The notes beneath the pieces are model-generated. The model was not told where the DNA came from. It saw nothing but the letters and a program-made list of their open reading frames with translations, and made no database searches. DNA of 47,599 bases from Bacteroidales bacterium (lineage in GTDB: Bacteria > Bacteroidota > Bacteroidia > Bacteroidales > F082): positions 1 to 47,599 of the forward strand of contig JAGCFU010000048.1 of assembly GCA_017649945.1 (NCBI GenBank), in the 5' to 3' direction. The position numbers were made by a program, and so were the translations under genes. Position 1 is the stretch's first letter, and the number at the start of each line of letters is the position of its first letter. Positions 23,279 to 32,066 of this stretch are shown in pieces.

Positions 23279-23306
23279 CGAACAAAGAATAAAAATTTTA
23301 TCAGTT

Positions 23307-23750
23307 ATGTTAGCAAAAGGTCAAAAAGCCCCTTATTTCGAGGGCAAAGATGAAAACGGTAATATTGTGAAGCTCAGCGATTTCGCCGGAAAGAAGCTTG
23401 TTTTGTATTTCTATCCGAAGGACAGCACCCCAGGTTGCACCGCCGAAGCATGCGACCTCCGCGACAACTATAATCGTTTCATCGCATTGGGTTACAACGT
23501 GTTGGGTGTGAGCCGTGACAGCGCCGCCTCGCATCAGAAGTTCATTGCGAAATACGAGCTGCCGTTCCATCTCATTGCCGACACCGACCTTACGATTCTC
23601 AAGGCTTACGAAGCCTGGGGCGAGAAGAAAATGTACGGCAAGGTGACAGAAGGAACATTAAGAACAACCTACGTCATCGATGAAAACGGTATCATCATTG
23701 ATGCGATCGGCAAAGTCGACACGAAAAATCACACGACACAGATACTATAA
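23307..23750 (+). CDS. bcp: Thioredoxin-dependent thiol peroxidase (Bcp/PrxQ)
   Basis: A 147-residue peroxiredoxin of the Bcp/PrxQ class that reduces peroxides with electrons from thioredoxin. The active site is FYPKDSTPGCTAEACDLRD: peroxidatic Cys at about residue 43 and resolving Cys at about 48, the CxxxxC spacing of PrxQ. KLSDFAGKKLVLYF precedes it, and VLGVSRDSAASHQKF follows. I reject the longer start at 23223, because its 28 extra residues are unlike the family and contain the promoter. The C-terminus is slightly short of many family members. It is followed after 3 bases by the EEP gene. Confidence 0.93.
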   Translation: MLAKGQKAPYFEGKDENGNIVKLSDFAGKKLVLYFYPKDSTPGCTAEACDLRDNYNRFIALGYNVLGVSRDSAASHQKFIAKYELPFHLIADTDLTILKAYEAWGEKKMYGKVTEGTLRTTYVIDENGIIIDAIGKVDTKNHTTQIL

Positions 23751-23753
23751 ATC

Positions 23754-24677
23754 ATGAAAAAACTCCTTTTCCTCACTCTTTTCATCATCTTGATGCTTGC
23801 TGTCCCGGCGCAGGAAATGCTCGTCGGCTCGTATAATATCCGTTATAAAAACCGTAACGACAGCCTCAACGGCAACGTCTGGACCAAGCGTTGTCAGGTG
23901 ATTTGCGACCAGGTCAACTTCATGAATCCGCTCATCTTCGGCACACAGGAAGTGCTTTACAATCAGCTTCAAGATTTGCAGCAAGGCCTTGACGGATATG
24001 ATTATATCGGCATCGGCCGTGACGACGGCGAAAGGGGAGGAGAACACGAGGCTATTTTCTATAAAAAAGACCAACTGACACTCCTCGACAGCGGCAACTT
24101 CTGGCTCAGCGAGACGCCGGAAAAACCCGGCCTCGGCTGGGATGCTGCCTGCATCCGCATCTGCACATGGGGCAAGTTCCAAGTGAACGCGAAGAAGAAA
24201 AAAGACCGCACCACGTTCTATTTCTTCAACCTGCACATGGATCACGTGGGCGTGGTGGCTCGTCGTGAGGCTGCAAAACTCGTGGTGGCTCGCATTCAAG
24301 AGATTGCAAACGATGCTCGCGTCATCCTCACCGGCGACTTCAACGTCGACCAGACTAACGAGATTTACAATATCTTCACCGATTCAGGCCTCTTGAAAGA
24401 TTCTTACGAAACCGCACGCATCCGCTTCGCTGAAAACGGCACGTTCAACGCTTTCAAAACAGAATATTTCACTACCAGCCGCATCGACCATGTCTTCGTG
24501 TCACCAGCCATCACTGTTGAGGCATACGGCGTCCTCACCAACAGCTACTGGACAAAAAACCAGATTTCCGACGAGGCGCTGAAGGCATCAGACGCACCGC
24601 AGGAAATCTGGTTTAGTAACACTACCCGGCGTAATCCTTCCGACCACTATCCGGTGTTTGTGAAGATTGTTTTTTAA
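23754..24677 (+). CDS. Exported endonuclease/exonuclease/phosphatase (EEP) family protein
   Basis: A 307-residue protein with a signal peptide (residues 1 to about 20, ending VPAQ) and an EEP (DNase I-like) fold. Visible metal and catalytic motifs are SYNIRYKN (Asn), FGTQEVLYNQ (Glu), FFNLHMDHVG (His/Asp), LTGDFNVDQTNE (Asp, Asn) and the final SDHYPVFVKI (Asp-His). Such secreted proteins in Bacteroidetes hydrolyse phosphodiesters of nucleic acids, lipids or inositol phosphates; which one is not clear. It follows bcp by 3 bases, and its stop overlaps the stop of the convergent alcohol dehydrogenase gene. Confidence 0.88.
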   Translation: MKKLLFLTLFIILMLAVPAQEMLVGSYNIRYKNRNDSLNGNVWTKRCQVICDQVNFMNPLIFGTQEVLYNQLQDLQQGLDGYDYIGIGRDDGERGGEHEAIFYKKDQLTLLDSGNFWLSETPEKPGLGWDAACIRICTWGKFQVNAKKKKDRTTFYFFNLHMDHVGVVARREAAKLVVARIQEIANDARVILTGDFNVDQTNEIYNIFTDSGLLKDSYETARIRFAENGTFNAFKTEYFTTSRIDHVFVSPAITVEAYGVLTNSYWTKNQISDEALKASDAPQEIWFSNTTRRNPSDHYPVFVKIVF

Positions 24678-25852
24678 TTCATACACATCTTAAAGATGTT
24701 CTCGACATCCTTCTGCTGAAGCGGCTTGAATCCGTTCAGTGTGCCTCCGTTGACCGATTTCTTTGCCATGATGGCGAAGTTGGTCTCGTCGATGCCCACT
24801 TCCGGAAAGGTGCGTTTCAACTGTAAGGTGTTGTACAGGAAGTCGCTGAGCGCCGCGATGGCTTTCTTGGCAATCTCCATCTTCGGTAACTTGGCGTCGA
24901 TGCCGAACACGTTGACGCCGAACTGCACGTATTTGTCGACAGTCGTCTCGTCGAGGCAGTATTCCATCCAGCGTGGCGTGATGATAGCGAGACCGAGGCC
25001 GTGTGTGATGTCGTAAATCGCCGACACCTCGTGTTCTATCGGGTGGCAGCTCCATGGCTGGCGTTTGCCGCCGTCGATGAAGCCGTTGATAGCCCACGAA
25101 GAGGTCCACATGAGGTTGGCGCGTGCCTCGTAGTTGTCAGGCTCACGCATGGCGATAGGAGCATATTTGATGATGGTCTTCATCATGCCTTCCATGAAGC
25201 AGTCGAGCATGTAAAGGTCGAGGTTGTTGTTGAAATACACCTCGAAGATATGCGATAACATGTCGGCGGCTCCGCAAGCAGTCTGGTAAGGGCTCACCGT
25301 GAAGGTGTTTGTCGGATCGAGGAACGATGCCTTAGGCAGCATGGCAGGGGCTAGGCGACCTAATTTATCTTTCGTCTCAGGGTTGCTGATGACGCCGCCC
25401 ATGTCCATCTCCGAGCCTGTCGCCGCCAACGTCAGAATCGTCACGATAGGCAAAGCCTTCTCGATAGGCGAGCGTTTGCTGAGGTCGAGGAAGTCCCACG
25501 GGTCGTGGTCGACGCAGGCGCCTGCCGCCATGAGCTTGGTGGCGTCGATGGTCGAGCCGCCGCCGACAGCGAGCAACACGTCGATGTTATGTTCCTTGCA
25601 CATCTGAGCGCCCTTGCGCACCGAGTCGATGCGTGGGTTCGGCTCGATGCCTGACAACTCGAAGATCTCCAATCCTGCGTCTTTAATCTCTTTGGCCACA
25701 CGGTCGTAAAGCCCGATTTTCTTAATCGAGCCGCCACCGTAGGTCATCAGCACGCGCTTGCCGTATTTCTTCAGCTCAGCGCCTAAATGGTGCAGCTGGT
25801 CCTTGCCAAAATATACCCTTACCGGGATGTCGTAAATGAAATCGTTAATCAT
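24674..25852 (-). CDS. Iron-containing alcohol dehydrogenase (YqhD/butanol dehydrogenase type)
   Basis: A 392-residue group III alcohol dehydrogenase. The N-terminal YDIPVRVYFGKDQL and MTYGGGSIKKIGLYDRV (about residues 5-53), the cofactor loop AVGGGSTIDATKLMAA (about 92-107), and the metal-binding histidines in DMLSHIFEVYF, HPIEHEVSAIYDITHGLGLAI identify the YqhD/Bdh branch, which usually reduces aldehydes with NADPH. I start at the ATG at 25852, two bases after the aquaporin stop; the ATG at 25867 would overlap that gene. It forms an operon with the aquaporin gene. Confidence 0.92.
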   Translation of the reverse strand: MINDFIYDIPVRVYFGKDQLHHLGAELKKYGKRVLMTYGGGSIKKIGLYDRVAKEIKDAGLEIFELSGIEPNPRIDSVRKGAQMCKEHNIDVLLAVGGGSTIDATKLMAAGACVDHDPWDFLDLSKRSPIEKALPIVTILTLAATGSEMDMGGVISNPETKDKLGRLAPAMLPKASFLDPTNTFTVSPYQTACGAADMLSHIFEVYFNNNLDLYMLDCFMEGMMKTIIKYAPIAMREPDNYEARANLMWTSSWAINGFIDGGKRQPWSCHPIEHEVSAIYDITHGLGLAIITPRWMEYCLDETTVDKYVQFGVNVFGIDAKLPKMEIAKKAIAALSDFLYNTLQLKRTFPEVGIDETNFAIMAKKSVNGGTLNGFKPLQQKDVENIFKMCMN

Positions 25853-25854
25853 AG

Positions 25855-26598
25855 CTATTTCTCGCATTTTTTGCAGCAGCAGTCACCCATGATGCATTTG
25901 TATGCCAATCCTGCGAGGCAAGCTCCTACGAGTGGTGCCACGATGAACAGCCACAACTGACCGCATGCACTCCATTCTTTGACAGGGCTGTTTGAGAAAA
26001 TCGCCACGCCGAGTGAACGTGCCGGGTTGACAGAGGTGTTTGTCAACGGGATGCTGATGAGGTGGATGAGCGTGAGGGTGAGACCGATGGCGAGACCGCC
26101 GAACTTACCGTTCTCATGACGGCTGTCGGTGATGCCGAGGATGACCATCAGGAATACGAAGGTGAGCAATGCCTCGATAAGGAATGCGCCGCCTGCTGAC
26201 ACTGACATGTATCCTGCGTTAGGACCGTCGCAAGCCTTCATAAAGGCTTCACCATAACCGTTAGCTGCGAAAACGCCTGTCTGACCAAGTCCTGCTGACT
26301 TCCAAACGACGAGCAACAATGCGCCTGCAATGATACCGCCGATAATCTGAGCTGCCCAGTAGGTGAGCATCTCTTTGAACGACATGCGACCGTTAGCCCA
26401 CACGCCGAAACTTACCGCCGGGTTGAGATGTGCGCCGGAGATATGACCGATGCCGTATGCCATCGCCACAACGGTCAAGCCGAATGCGATAGCTACTCCA
26501 AGAAAACCTACATGTCCGAAGAGTGCTGTGCCGCAACCTCCGAAAACCAAAACGAATGTGCCGAACAACTCGGCGAAAAACTTGTTACACGTTTTCAT
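25855..26598 (-). CDS. aqpZ: Aquaporin (MIP family, AqpZ-like)
   Basis: A 247-residue membrane channel with six membrane segments and both signature loops: HLNPAVSFG (about residues 56-64) and [11 protein letters not shown] (about 190-200). The pore residues resemble water-specific AqpZ rather than glycerol channels, by the general pattern of the loops; selectivity is not proven. The protein ends with an unusual Cys/Lys-rich tail (DCCCKKCEK), which could bind metal or be redox-active. It precedes the alcohol dehydrogenase gene by two bases. A minus-strand -7 element (TAATTTTG) lies at 26629-26636. Confidence 0.93.
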   Translation of the reverse strand: MKTCNKFFAELFGTFVLVFGGCGTALFGHVGFLGVAIAFGLTVVAMAYGIGHISGAHLNPAVSFGVWANGRMSFKEMLTYWAAQIIGGIIAGALLLVVWKSAGLGQTGVFAANGYGEAFMKACDGPNAGYMSVSAGGAFLIEALLTFVFLMVILGITDSRHENGKFGGLAIGLTLTLIHLISIPLTNTSVNPARSLGVAIFSNSPVKEWSACGQLWLFIVAPLVGACLAGLAYKCIMGDCCCKKCEK

Positions 26599-26628
26599 GA
26601 TGTTTATTTTTTTAAGTTAAAGTAACTG

Positions 26629-26684
26629 CAAAATTACAAAAAGTTTTAAACTTTTGCGAAAATTAAGAAAAAATTGTATTTTTG
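26629..26684. promoter_or_regulatory. Divergent promoters between aquaporin and acetyltransferase genes
   Basis: On the plus strand TTTG (26653-26656) and TATTTTTG (26677-26684) are 20 bases apart, 20 bases before the acetyltransferase ATG. On the minus strand 26629-26636 reads TAATTTTG, 30 bases before the aquaporin start. The two overlap back to back. Confidence 0.65.
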
Positions 26685-26704
26685 CGCTGGTGTAATATGA
26701 TAAT

Positions 26705-27391
26705 ATGAACTACAGGCATCGTAAAAAACGTATACAGGCATGGCGTTTGTTTCTGGCGTTTCCGCGGAGTGTATGGTTTAACTTCAGGTTTCTGCCTTGG
26801 TCGCAGGCGCGCAAGCTTCCCATCCTGATCTCTAACAAAACAAAAATAGAATCTATGTCGGGCAAAGTGGTCTTCGATACCGATGACTTGCGCATCGGGC
26901 TTGTGAAGATAGGCTTCGACGTCTATGAGGGCACCAACTGGCGCCATGAAAACACTCATCTTAATATTCGCGGCACTTTTGTGATACGTGGCAACTGTAA
27001 GATAGGCGCCGGCAGCAGTGTGGAAGTGTCCGAAGGGGCTCGGCTCACTGTGGGAAATGAGTTTAACATAGGTCCCCGTTCTCTCGTGATATGCCACAAA
27101 GAGATTACATTTGGCGACACTGTGCGTTTCTCGTGGTGCTGCACCGTTATGGATACCGACCAGCATGACCTCGTCGACCTCCAAGGCAATGTCGTCAATC
27201 CTGACCGCGCCATAGTATTCGGCAATAATGTGTGGATCGGATGCAACGCAATAATCACCAAAGGCGTGCAGCTTGCTTCCAATACCACTGTTTCCGCAGG
27301 AACGCGTCTGACAGGACGTTATGAGGAGCCGTTCACGGTGCTGTCAGGCAACCCTGCCACCGTGGTGCGTCGCGGAGTGCGTAGAAAATAG
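26705..27391 (+). CDS. Hexapeptide-repeat acetyltransferase
   Basis: A 228-residue protein of the left-handed beta-helix (LbH) acyltransferase group. The repeats appear as IRGTFVIRGNCKIGAGSSVEVSEGARLTVG in pieces (about residues 88-117), then VFGNNVWIGCNAIITKGVQLASNTTVSAGTRL (about 171-202), with the terminal cap FTVLSGNPATVVRRGVRRK. This is typical of capsule, LPS or serine O-acetyltransferases. The N-terminal 80 residues are basic and lack a known motif. The acceptor is unknown; a surface polysaccharide is plausible. It is on its own promoter. Confidence 0.85.
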   Translation: MNYRHRKKRIQAWRLFLAFPRSVWFNFRFLPWSQARKLPILISNKTKIESMSGKVVFDTDDLRIGLVKIGFDVYEGTNWRHENTHLNIRGTFVIRGNCKIGAGSSVEVSEGARLTVGNEFNIGPRSLVICHKEITFGDTVRFSWCCTVMDTDQHDLVDLQGNVVNPDRAIVFGNNVWIGCNAIITKGVQLASNTTVSAGTRLTGRYEEPFTVLSGNPATVVRRGVRRK

Positions 27392-27421
27392 TTTTTGACT
27401 GATTATTTGACTTGATAATAT

Positions 27422-28828
27422 ATGAATAAAAAACTCCTTATCATCATTCTGATGACAATTATGACGGCTGTCGCAGTCTATGCACAGAACGACACTCTGT
27501 TTACACGTACCGAGCTTTACCATCCTGGTGACTACGGCTCGACAAACTACCGCATCCCTGCCGTCATCACCGCCAAGGACGGAAGCATAGTGGCGGTCAC
27601 CGACAAACGTAAATTCAATGAGGGCGACCTGCCTCAGGATATCGACATCGTATGTAACCGCAGCACCGACGGCGGCCAGACATGGAGCGAGCCGTATACA
27701 ATAGCGCAAGGCACCGGCGTCAACCATGGCTTCGGCGACTGTGCACTCGCTTGGAGCAACGACGAAAACGGCCTCATCGCTGTCTTCGTGGGCGGAGTGG
27801 GACTGTGGAACTCGACGGCAAGTGAACCTATACGTTCCTACAAATGCTATAGCTACGACAACGGCCAGACGTGGACGGAACCTGTAGACATCACAAATTT
27901 CATCTTCGGTGACGACTGCATAATTCCTGAACATCAAACATGGCGCGCCTCGTTTTTCGGCTCAGGCAACGGACTGCTCACCTCAACAGGACGTATCATG
28001 TTCGTGGCTGCAATACGTGAAGGCTCGGCACAGTCTTTGTGTAACTACGCTGTCTATTCCGACGACAACGGACTCACTTGGCAGGTCTCAGGTCGCGCCT
28101 CGACAGGGGGCGACGAGGCAAAAGTCACGGAACTTGTCGACGGACGCATACTCATGAGCATCAGACACAACGGAAAACGCTGGTATAACATATCCTCAAA
28201 CGGCGGACAGACATGGCGACCGAACGTCTCATCGTGGAACGACATCATAGCACCTGCCTGCAACGGCGATTTGATTCGTTACACTTCTGTAAATCAAGGA
28301 TATAACAAGAACCGCCTGCTTCATTCGGTACCGAAAGGCACCCAGCGCACCGACGTCACTGTGTATGTGAGCTACGACGAGGGCGAGACTTGGCCTGTGA
28401 GCAAGACCGTAGTGCCTTACAGCTCGGCATATTCGTCGCTCTGCGTGCTTCCCGACGGCACCATCGGCCTCTACGTTGAGGAAAATCCAAGCGGCGAGAT
28501 GGGTAATTATTCCACCGCTTTCTACAACTTCAGCATCGAATGGCTCACCGACGGCAACGACACCTATGGATTTGACGCCGTTTCTGAGATTTCTGACAAC
28601 GATTCCTTGAAAATTTATCCCGTTCCGGCCACATCATTGATAAAAATTGAGTCTGACGGATTTAAGAAAATCAGAGTTTTCAATATGAAAGGGCAGACGG
28701 TGAAGAAAGTCTCCGTGAAAGGCCAGAATGTTGTGGAAGTCGACATTACGAAACTTGCTGTCGGCACGTATCTCGTTGAGGCTGTTGACTTTAGCGGAAA
28801 TGTTAAGATGGGAAAATTCGTGAAGTAG
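27422..28828 (+). CDS. Sialidase with type IX secretion sorting domain
   Basis: A 468-residue secreted exo-alpha-sialidase (GH33-like). A signal peptide (1 to about 20, ending YAQ) is followed by the TNYRIPAVIT motif (about residues 40-49, Arg of the triad) and five Asp-box repeats: STDGGQTW, SYDNGQTW, SDDNGLTW, SSNGGQTW and SYDEGETW. The C-terminal about 75 residues (from LKIYPVPATS to VKMGKFVK) are a T9SS type A sorting domain, so the enzyme is exported to the surface or released. It would free sialic acid from host or dietary glycans. No sialic acid uptake genes are next to it. Confidence 0.92.
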   Translation: MNKKLLIIILMTIMTAVAVYAQNDTLFTRTELYHPGDYGSTNYRIPAVITAKDGSIVAVTDKRKFNEGDLPQDIDIVCNRSTDGGQTWSEPYTIAQGTGVNHGFGDCALAWSNDENGLIAVFVGGVGLWNSTASEPIRSYKCYSYDNGQTWTEPVDITNFIFGDDCIIPEHQTWRASFFGSGNGLLTSTGRIMFVAAIREGSAQSLCNYAVYSDDNGLTWQVSGRASTGGDEAKVTELVDGRILMSIRHNGKRWYNISSNGGQTWRPNVSSWNDIIAPACNGDLIRYTSVNQGYNKNRLLHSVPKGTQRTDVTVYVSYDEGETWPVSKTVVPYSSAYSSLCVLPDGTIGLYVEENPSGEMGNYSTAFYNFSIEWLTDGNDTYGFDAVSEISDNDSLKIYPVPATSLIKIESDGFKKIRVFNMKGQTVKKVSVKGQNVVEVDITKLAVGTYLVEAVDFSGNVKMGKFVK

Positions 28829-28867
28829 ATTTTTTCAAAAATTCTAAAAACCGATACGATTTTTTCG

Positions 28868-28875
28868 TAATTTTG
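28868..28875 (+). promoter_or_regulatory. Candidate -7 element for the Na/Pi cotransporter
   Basis: TAATTTTG lies 21 bases before the ATG at 28897. No TTTG is seen at normal spacing upstream. Confidence 0.5.
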
Positions 28876-28896
28876 TACCAGATAAAATCTGAGTAA

Positions 28897-30582
28897 ATGG
28901 ATACTTCTCCAAATCTTTTTATGTTGATTTTCACGGTGTTAGGCTCATTGGGACTTCTTATCTTCGGTATGAAGTCGATGAGCGAGGCGTTGCAGAAGAT
29001 GGCCGGACCGCAACTGCGTCACATCCTCGGCAAGATGACAACAAACCGTTTTACGGGAATGCTCACCGGTGTCCTCGTCACCGCAGCGGTACAGAGCTCA
29101 ACCGCCACCACAGTGATGACGGTGTCGTTCGTCAACGCGTCGCTGCTCACGTTGGGACAGGCTATTTCAGTGATTATGGGAGCCAATATCGGCACCACAC
29201 TCACCGCCTGGATTATGTCGGCAGGCTTTTCGTTCAACGTCACCGACCTCGTGTGGCCGGTCTTCATCATCGCGATGATTCTCATCTATAAGAAACGTCG
29301 TGCCACATTCGGCGACTTCCTCTTCGGCCTCGCTTTCATGTTTCTCGGTCTCGGCACACTTCGTGCCACCGGCGTGCAGATGAACCTCGGCGAGAACGAG
29401 GCAGTGCTCGGATTCTTCTCGTCGTTTAATCCCAACAGCATCTGGACCACGTTGTTGTTCCTGCTCATCGGAAGCGTTCTCACAATGTGCGTGCAGTCGT
29501 CGGCGGCAGTGATGGCTATCACCATGATTCTATGCTCCAGCGGCGCACTCCCGATATATCAGGGTATCGCATTGGTGATGGGCGAGAACATCGGCACCAC
29601 AGTGACCTCAAACCTCGCGGCGCTCACAGCCTCCACACAGGCTCGAAGAGCCGCCTTCGCACATATGTTTTTCAACGTCTTCGGCGTGTTCTGGATGCTC
29701 ATAGTGCTGCATCCGTTCATCGACATGGTGTGCTCCATAGTGAGCTACGAGCAAGGCGTCTCCGACCCGGCTAAACTGAGCGTGGTCCTGGCCATGTTCC
29801 ACACATGCTTCAATATCACAAACACCGTCATCCTCATCGGATTTATACCGCAAATCGAGAAGGTGGTGTGCTGGGCCATCAAAGACAAGAAAGAATTTGA
29901 GAGAGAGGCCGTACGTCTGCAATATATCGGCAACGGACTCGTGCAAACACCTGAAATCGCCGTGCTTCAGGCGGAGAAAGAGACCGCCTCATTCGGATTA
30001 TTCGTGCAGGACATGTTCGCCAAAGTGCGGCTGCTTCTCAACGAGAAAAACGACGGCAAATTCGCGGAAGCCTTTGCCAGCATTGAGAATAAGGAGGATG
30101 TTTCCGACCAGATGGAGATAGCTATCGCAAAATATATCGAACAGGTGAGTTTCGACCATCTTAGTGCCGACACAAAGGTGAAAATCAGGCAGATGATGCG
30201 CGAAATCAGTGAGCTGGAAAGCGTCGGCGACGCATGCTATAACATCGCGAGGACATTGCGGCGCAGGATGGAGTCGGGGAAAAACTTCACTCAGTGGCAG
30301 TATAAGAGCCTGCGCGAGATTATGAAACTGTGCGACGACGCGCTTACTCAGATGAACGCCATCATGATAGGACACCGTACCGAACACGACATCAATGAAT
30401 CGTTCCGCATCGAAAACGAGATAAACGCAATGCGTCACATGCTGAAAAACGAGAACGTACGCAACGTCAACGAACAGAAATACGACTACGCCGTAGGCAC
30501 CATGTTCTCCGACCTTGTAACCGATTGCGAGAAACTCGGCGACTATGTCATCAACGTCGTGGAGGCAAGAGTGGGAAAGTAA
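28897..30582 (+). CDS. Na/Pi cotransporter family protein with PhoU-like C-terminus
   Basis: A 561-residue protein of the PNaS family (PF02690). Two inverted transport halves are visible, each with the QSS motif: AAVQSSTATTVMTVSFVNA (about residues 63-81) and CVQSSAAVMAITMIL (about 199-213). The glycine-rich MGANIGTTLTAW and MGENIGTTVTSN loops pair with them. The C-terminal 200 residues are helical and PhoU-like (SELESVGDACYNIARTLRR). It probably carries phosphate with sodium; the PhoU-like part may sense or regulate. Length is normal. Confidence 0.9.
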   Translation: MDTSPNLFMLIFTVLGSLGLLIFGMKSMSEALQKMAGPQLRHILGKMTTNRFTGMLTGVLVTAAVQSSTATTVMTVSFVNASLLTLGQAISVIMGANIGTTLTAWIMSAGFSFNVTDLVWPVFIIAMILIYKKRRATFGDFLFGLAFMFLGLGTLRATGVQMNLGENEAVLGFFSSFNPNSIWTTLLFLLIGSVLTMCVQSSAAVMAITMILCSSGALPIYQGIALVMGENIGTTVTSNLAALTASTQARRAAFAHMFFNVFGVFWMLIVLHPFIDMVCSIVSYEQGVSDPAKLSVVLAMFHTCFNITNTVILIGFIPQIEKVVCWAIKDKKEFEREAVRLQYIGNGLVQTPEIAVLQAEKETASFGLFVQDMFAKVRLLLNEKNDGKFAEAFASIENKEDVSDQMEIAIAKYIEQVSFDHLSADTKVKIRQMMREISELESVGDACYNIARTLRRRMESGKNFTQWQYKSLREIMKLCDDALTQMNAIMIGHRTEHDINESFRIENEINAMRHMLKNENVRNVNEQKYDYAVGTMFSDLVTDCEKLGDYVINVVEARVGK

Positions 30583-30599
30583 ATTTTAGCTAAAGAATG

Positions 30600-30629
30600 T
30601 TGCCAATCAAAAAATAAGTAGTACCTTTG
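30600..30629 (+). promoter_or_regulatory. Promoter of the tryptophanase gene
   Basis: TTG at 30600-30602 and TACCTTTG at 30622-30629 are 19 bases apart. The leader of about 55 bases before the ATG at 30690 is made of AATTTTAAATTTTG-like words and holds no tnaC-like leader peptide that I can see. Confidence 0.6.
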
Positions 30630-30689
30630 CAAACCTTTTGAAAAGATGCAATTTTAAATTTTGAATTTTTAAATCTTAAATATTGAATT

Positions 30690-32066
30690 ATGGAATTACC
30701 ATTTGCAGAAGCGTGGAAAATCAAGATGGTCGAACCCATTAAGAAATCCACTCGTGAACAACGTGAGAAGTGGCTCAACGAAGCCCATCAGAATGTGTTT
30801 ATGCTGAAAAGCGACTACGTCTACATCGACCTCCTCACCGACTCAGGTACAGGTGCCATGAGCGACCGTCAGTGGGCAGCGATGATGCAGGGCGACGAGA
30901 GTTACGGCGGCGCTCGTTCATTCTATCATATGAAAGACACCATCACCGAGCTCACCGGTTTTGAATATGTCATCCCTACTCACCAGGGCCGCGCCGCCGA
31001 GAACGTGCTGTTCTCATACCTCGTGAAACCTGGACAGATCATCCCGGGAAACGCTCACTTCGACACCACAAAAGGTCATATCGAGAGCCGTAAGGCATTC
31101 GCTATCGACGTCACAGTGCGTGAGGCATACGACACACAGCTCGAAGCTCCTTTCAAAGGCAATGTCGACATCGACAAGCTGGAGAAGATCCTGAAAGAAA
31201 ACAAAGGCAACGTCCCGTTCTTCGTATTGACAGTGACTAACAATACCGTTGGCGGTCAGCCGGTGAGCATGCAGAATATCCGCGAGACTTGCGAACTCTG
31301 TCATAAATACGGCGTGCCGGTCAACATCGACAGTGCTCGTTTCATCGAAAACGCCTATTTCATCAAGACACGAGAGAAAGGTTACGAAAACAAGACCCTC
31401 CGCGAGATCGTGAAAGAGATGTTCAGCTATGCCGACTCAATGACAATGTCAGCAAAGAAAGACGCTCTCGTCAACATGGGCGGATTCATCGCAACCAACA
31501 AGAAAGAATGGTACGAAGGCGCCAAGTTGTTCTGCATCCCGTTTGAAGGCTTCCTCACCTACGGCGGCATGAACGGCCGTGACATGGACGCCCTCGCAGT
31601 CGGTTTGAAGGAAAACATCGAATTCGAAATGGTCGAGACACGTATCAAACAGGTGCATTACCTCGCTTCAAAACTCGATGAATACGGCATCCCTTACCAG
31701 CGTCCTGCTGGCGGTCACGCCATCTTCGTCGACGCCGACAAGGTTTTGACCAACATCCCTAAGGAAGAGTTCCCTGCACAGACTTTGACATGCGAGCTCT
31801 ATCTCGAAGCCGGTATCCGTGCTTGCGAAATCGGTTACGTACTCGCCGACCGTGACCCTGTCACTCGCGAGAACCGTTTCGGTGGCAACGACTTCGTGCG
31901 TCTCTGCATCCCACGCCGTGTTTACACCAACAACCACATGGATGTCATCGCAGCCGCTCTGAAGAACGTCTACGACCGTCGCGACACTATCAAACGTGGT
32001 TTGGAAATCACATGGGAAGCTGAGCTCATGCGCCACTTCACATGCCAGTTCAAACGTTTGAAATAA
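30690..32066 (+). CDS. tnaA: Tryptophanase
   Basis: A 458-residue PLP-dependent lyase that splits L-tryptophan into indole, pyruvate and ammonia. The family is recognised from LLTDSGTGAMSDRQWAAMM (about residues 49-67), IPTHQGRAAENVLF (about 94-107), VTNNTVGGQPVSMQN and the cofactor lysine region SADSMT/MSAKKDALVNMGG (about 248-266). Length fits TnaA (about 460). Tyrosine phenol-lyase is a close relative, so tyrosine cannot be fully excluded as substrate. It is immediately followed, without spacing, by a small membrane protein gene. Confidence 0.93.
   Translation: MELPFAEAWKIKMVEPIKKSTREQREKWLNEAHQNVFMLKSDYVYIDLLTDSGTGAMSDRQWAAMMQGDESYGGARSFYHMKDTITELTGFEYVIPTHQGRAAENVLFSYLVKPGQIIPGNAHFDTTKGHIESRKAFAIDVTVREAYDTQLEAPFKGNVDIDKLEKILKENKGNVPFFVLTVTNNTVGGQPVSMQNIRETCELCHKYGVPVNIDSARFIENAYFIKTREKGYENKTLREIVKEMFSYADSMTMSAKKDALVNMGGFIATNKKEWYEGAKLFCIPFEGFLTYGGMNGRDMDALAVGLKENIEFEMVETRIKQVHYLASKLDEYGIPYQRPAGGHAIFVDADKVLTNIPKEEFPAQTLTCELYLEAGIRACEIGYVLADRDPVTRENRFGGNDFVRLCIPRRVYTNNHMDVIAAALKNVYDRRDTIKRGLEITWEAELMRHFTCQFKRLK

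Noticed and set aside
23223-23306. Longer N-terminus for the bcp product
   Set aside because: The extra 28 residues contain the TATTTTTG promoter element and do not fit the PrxQ family; the ATG at 23307 is used.
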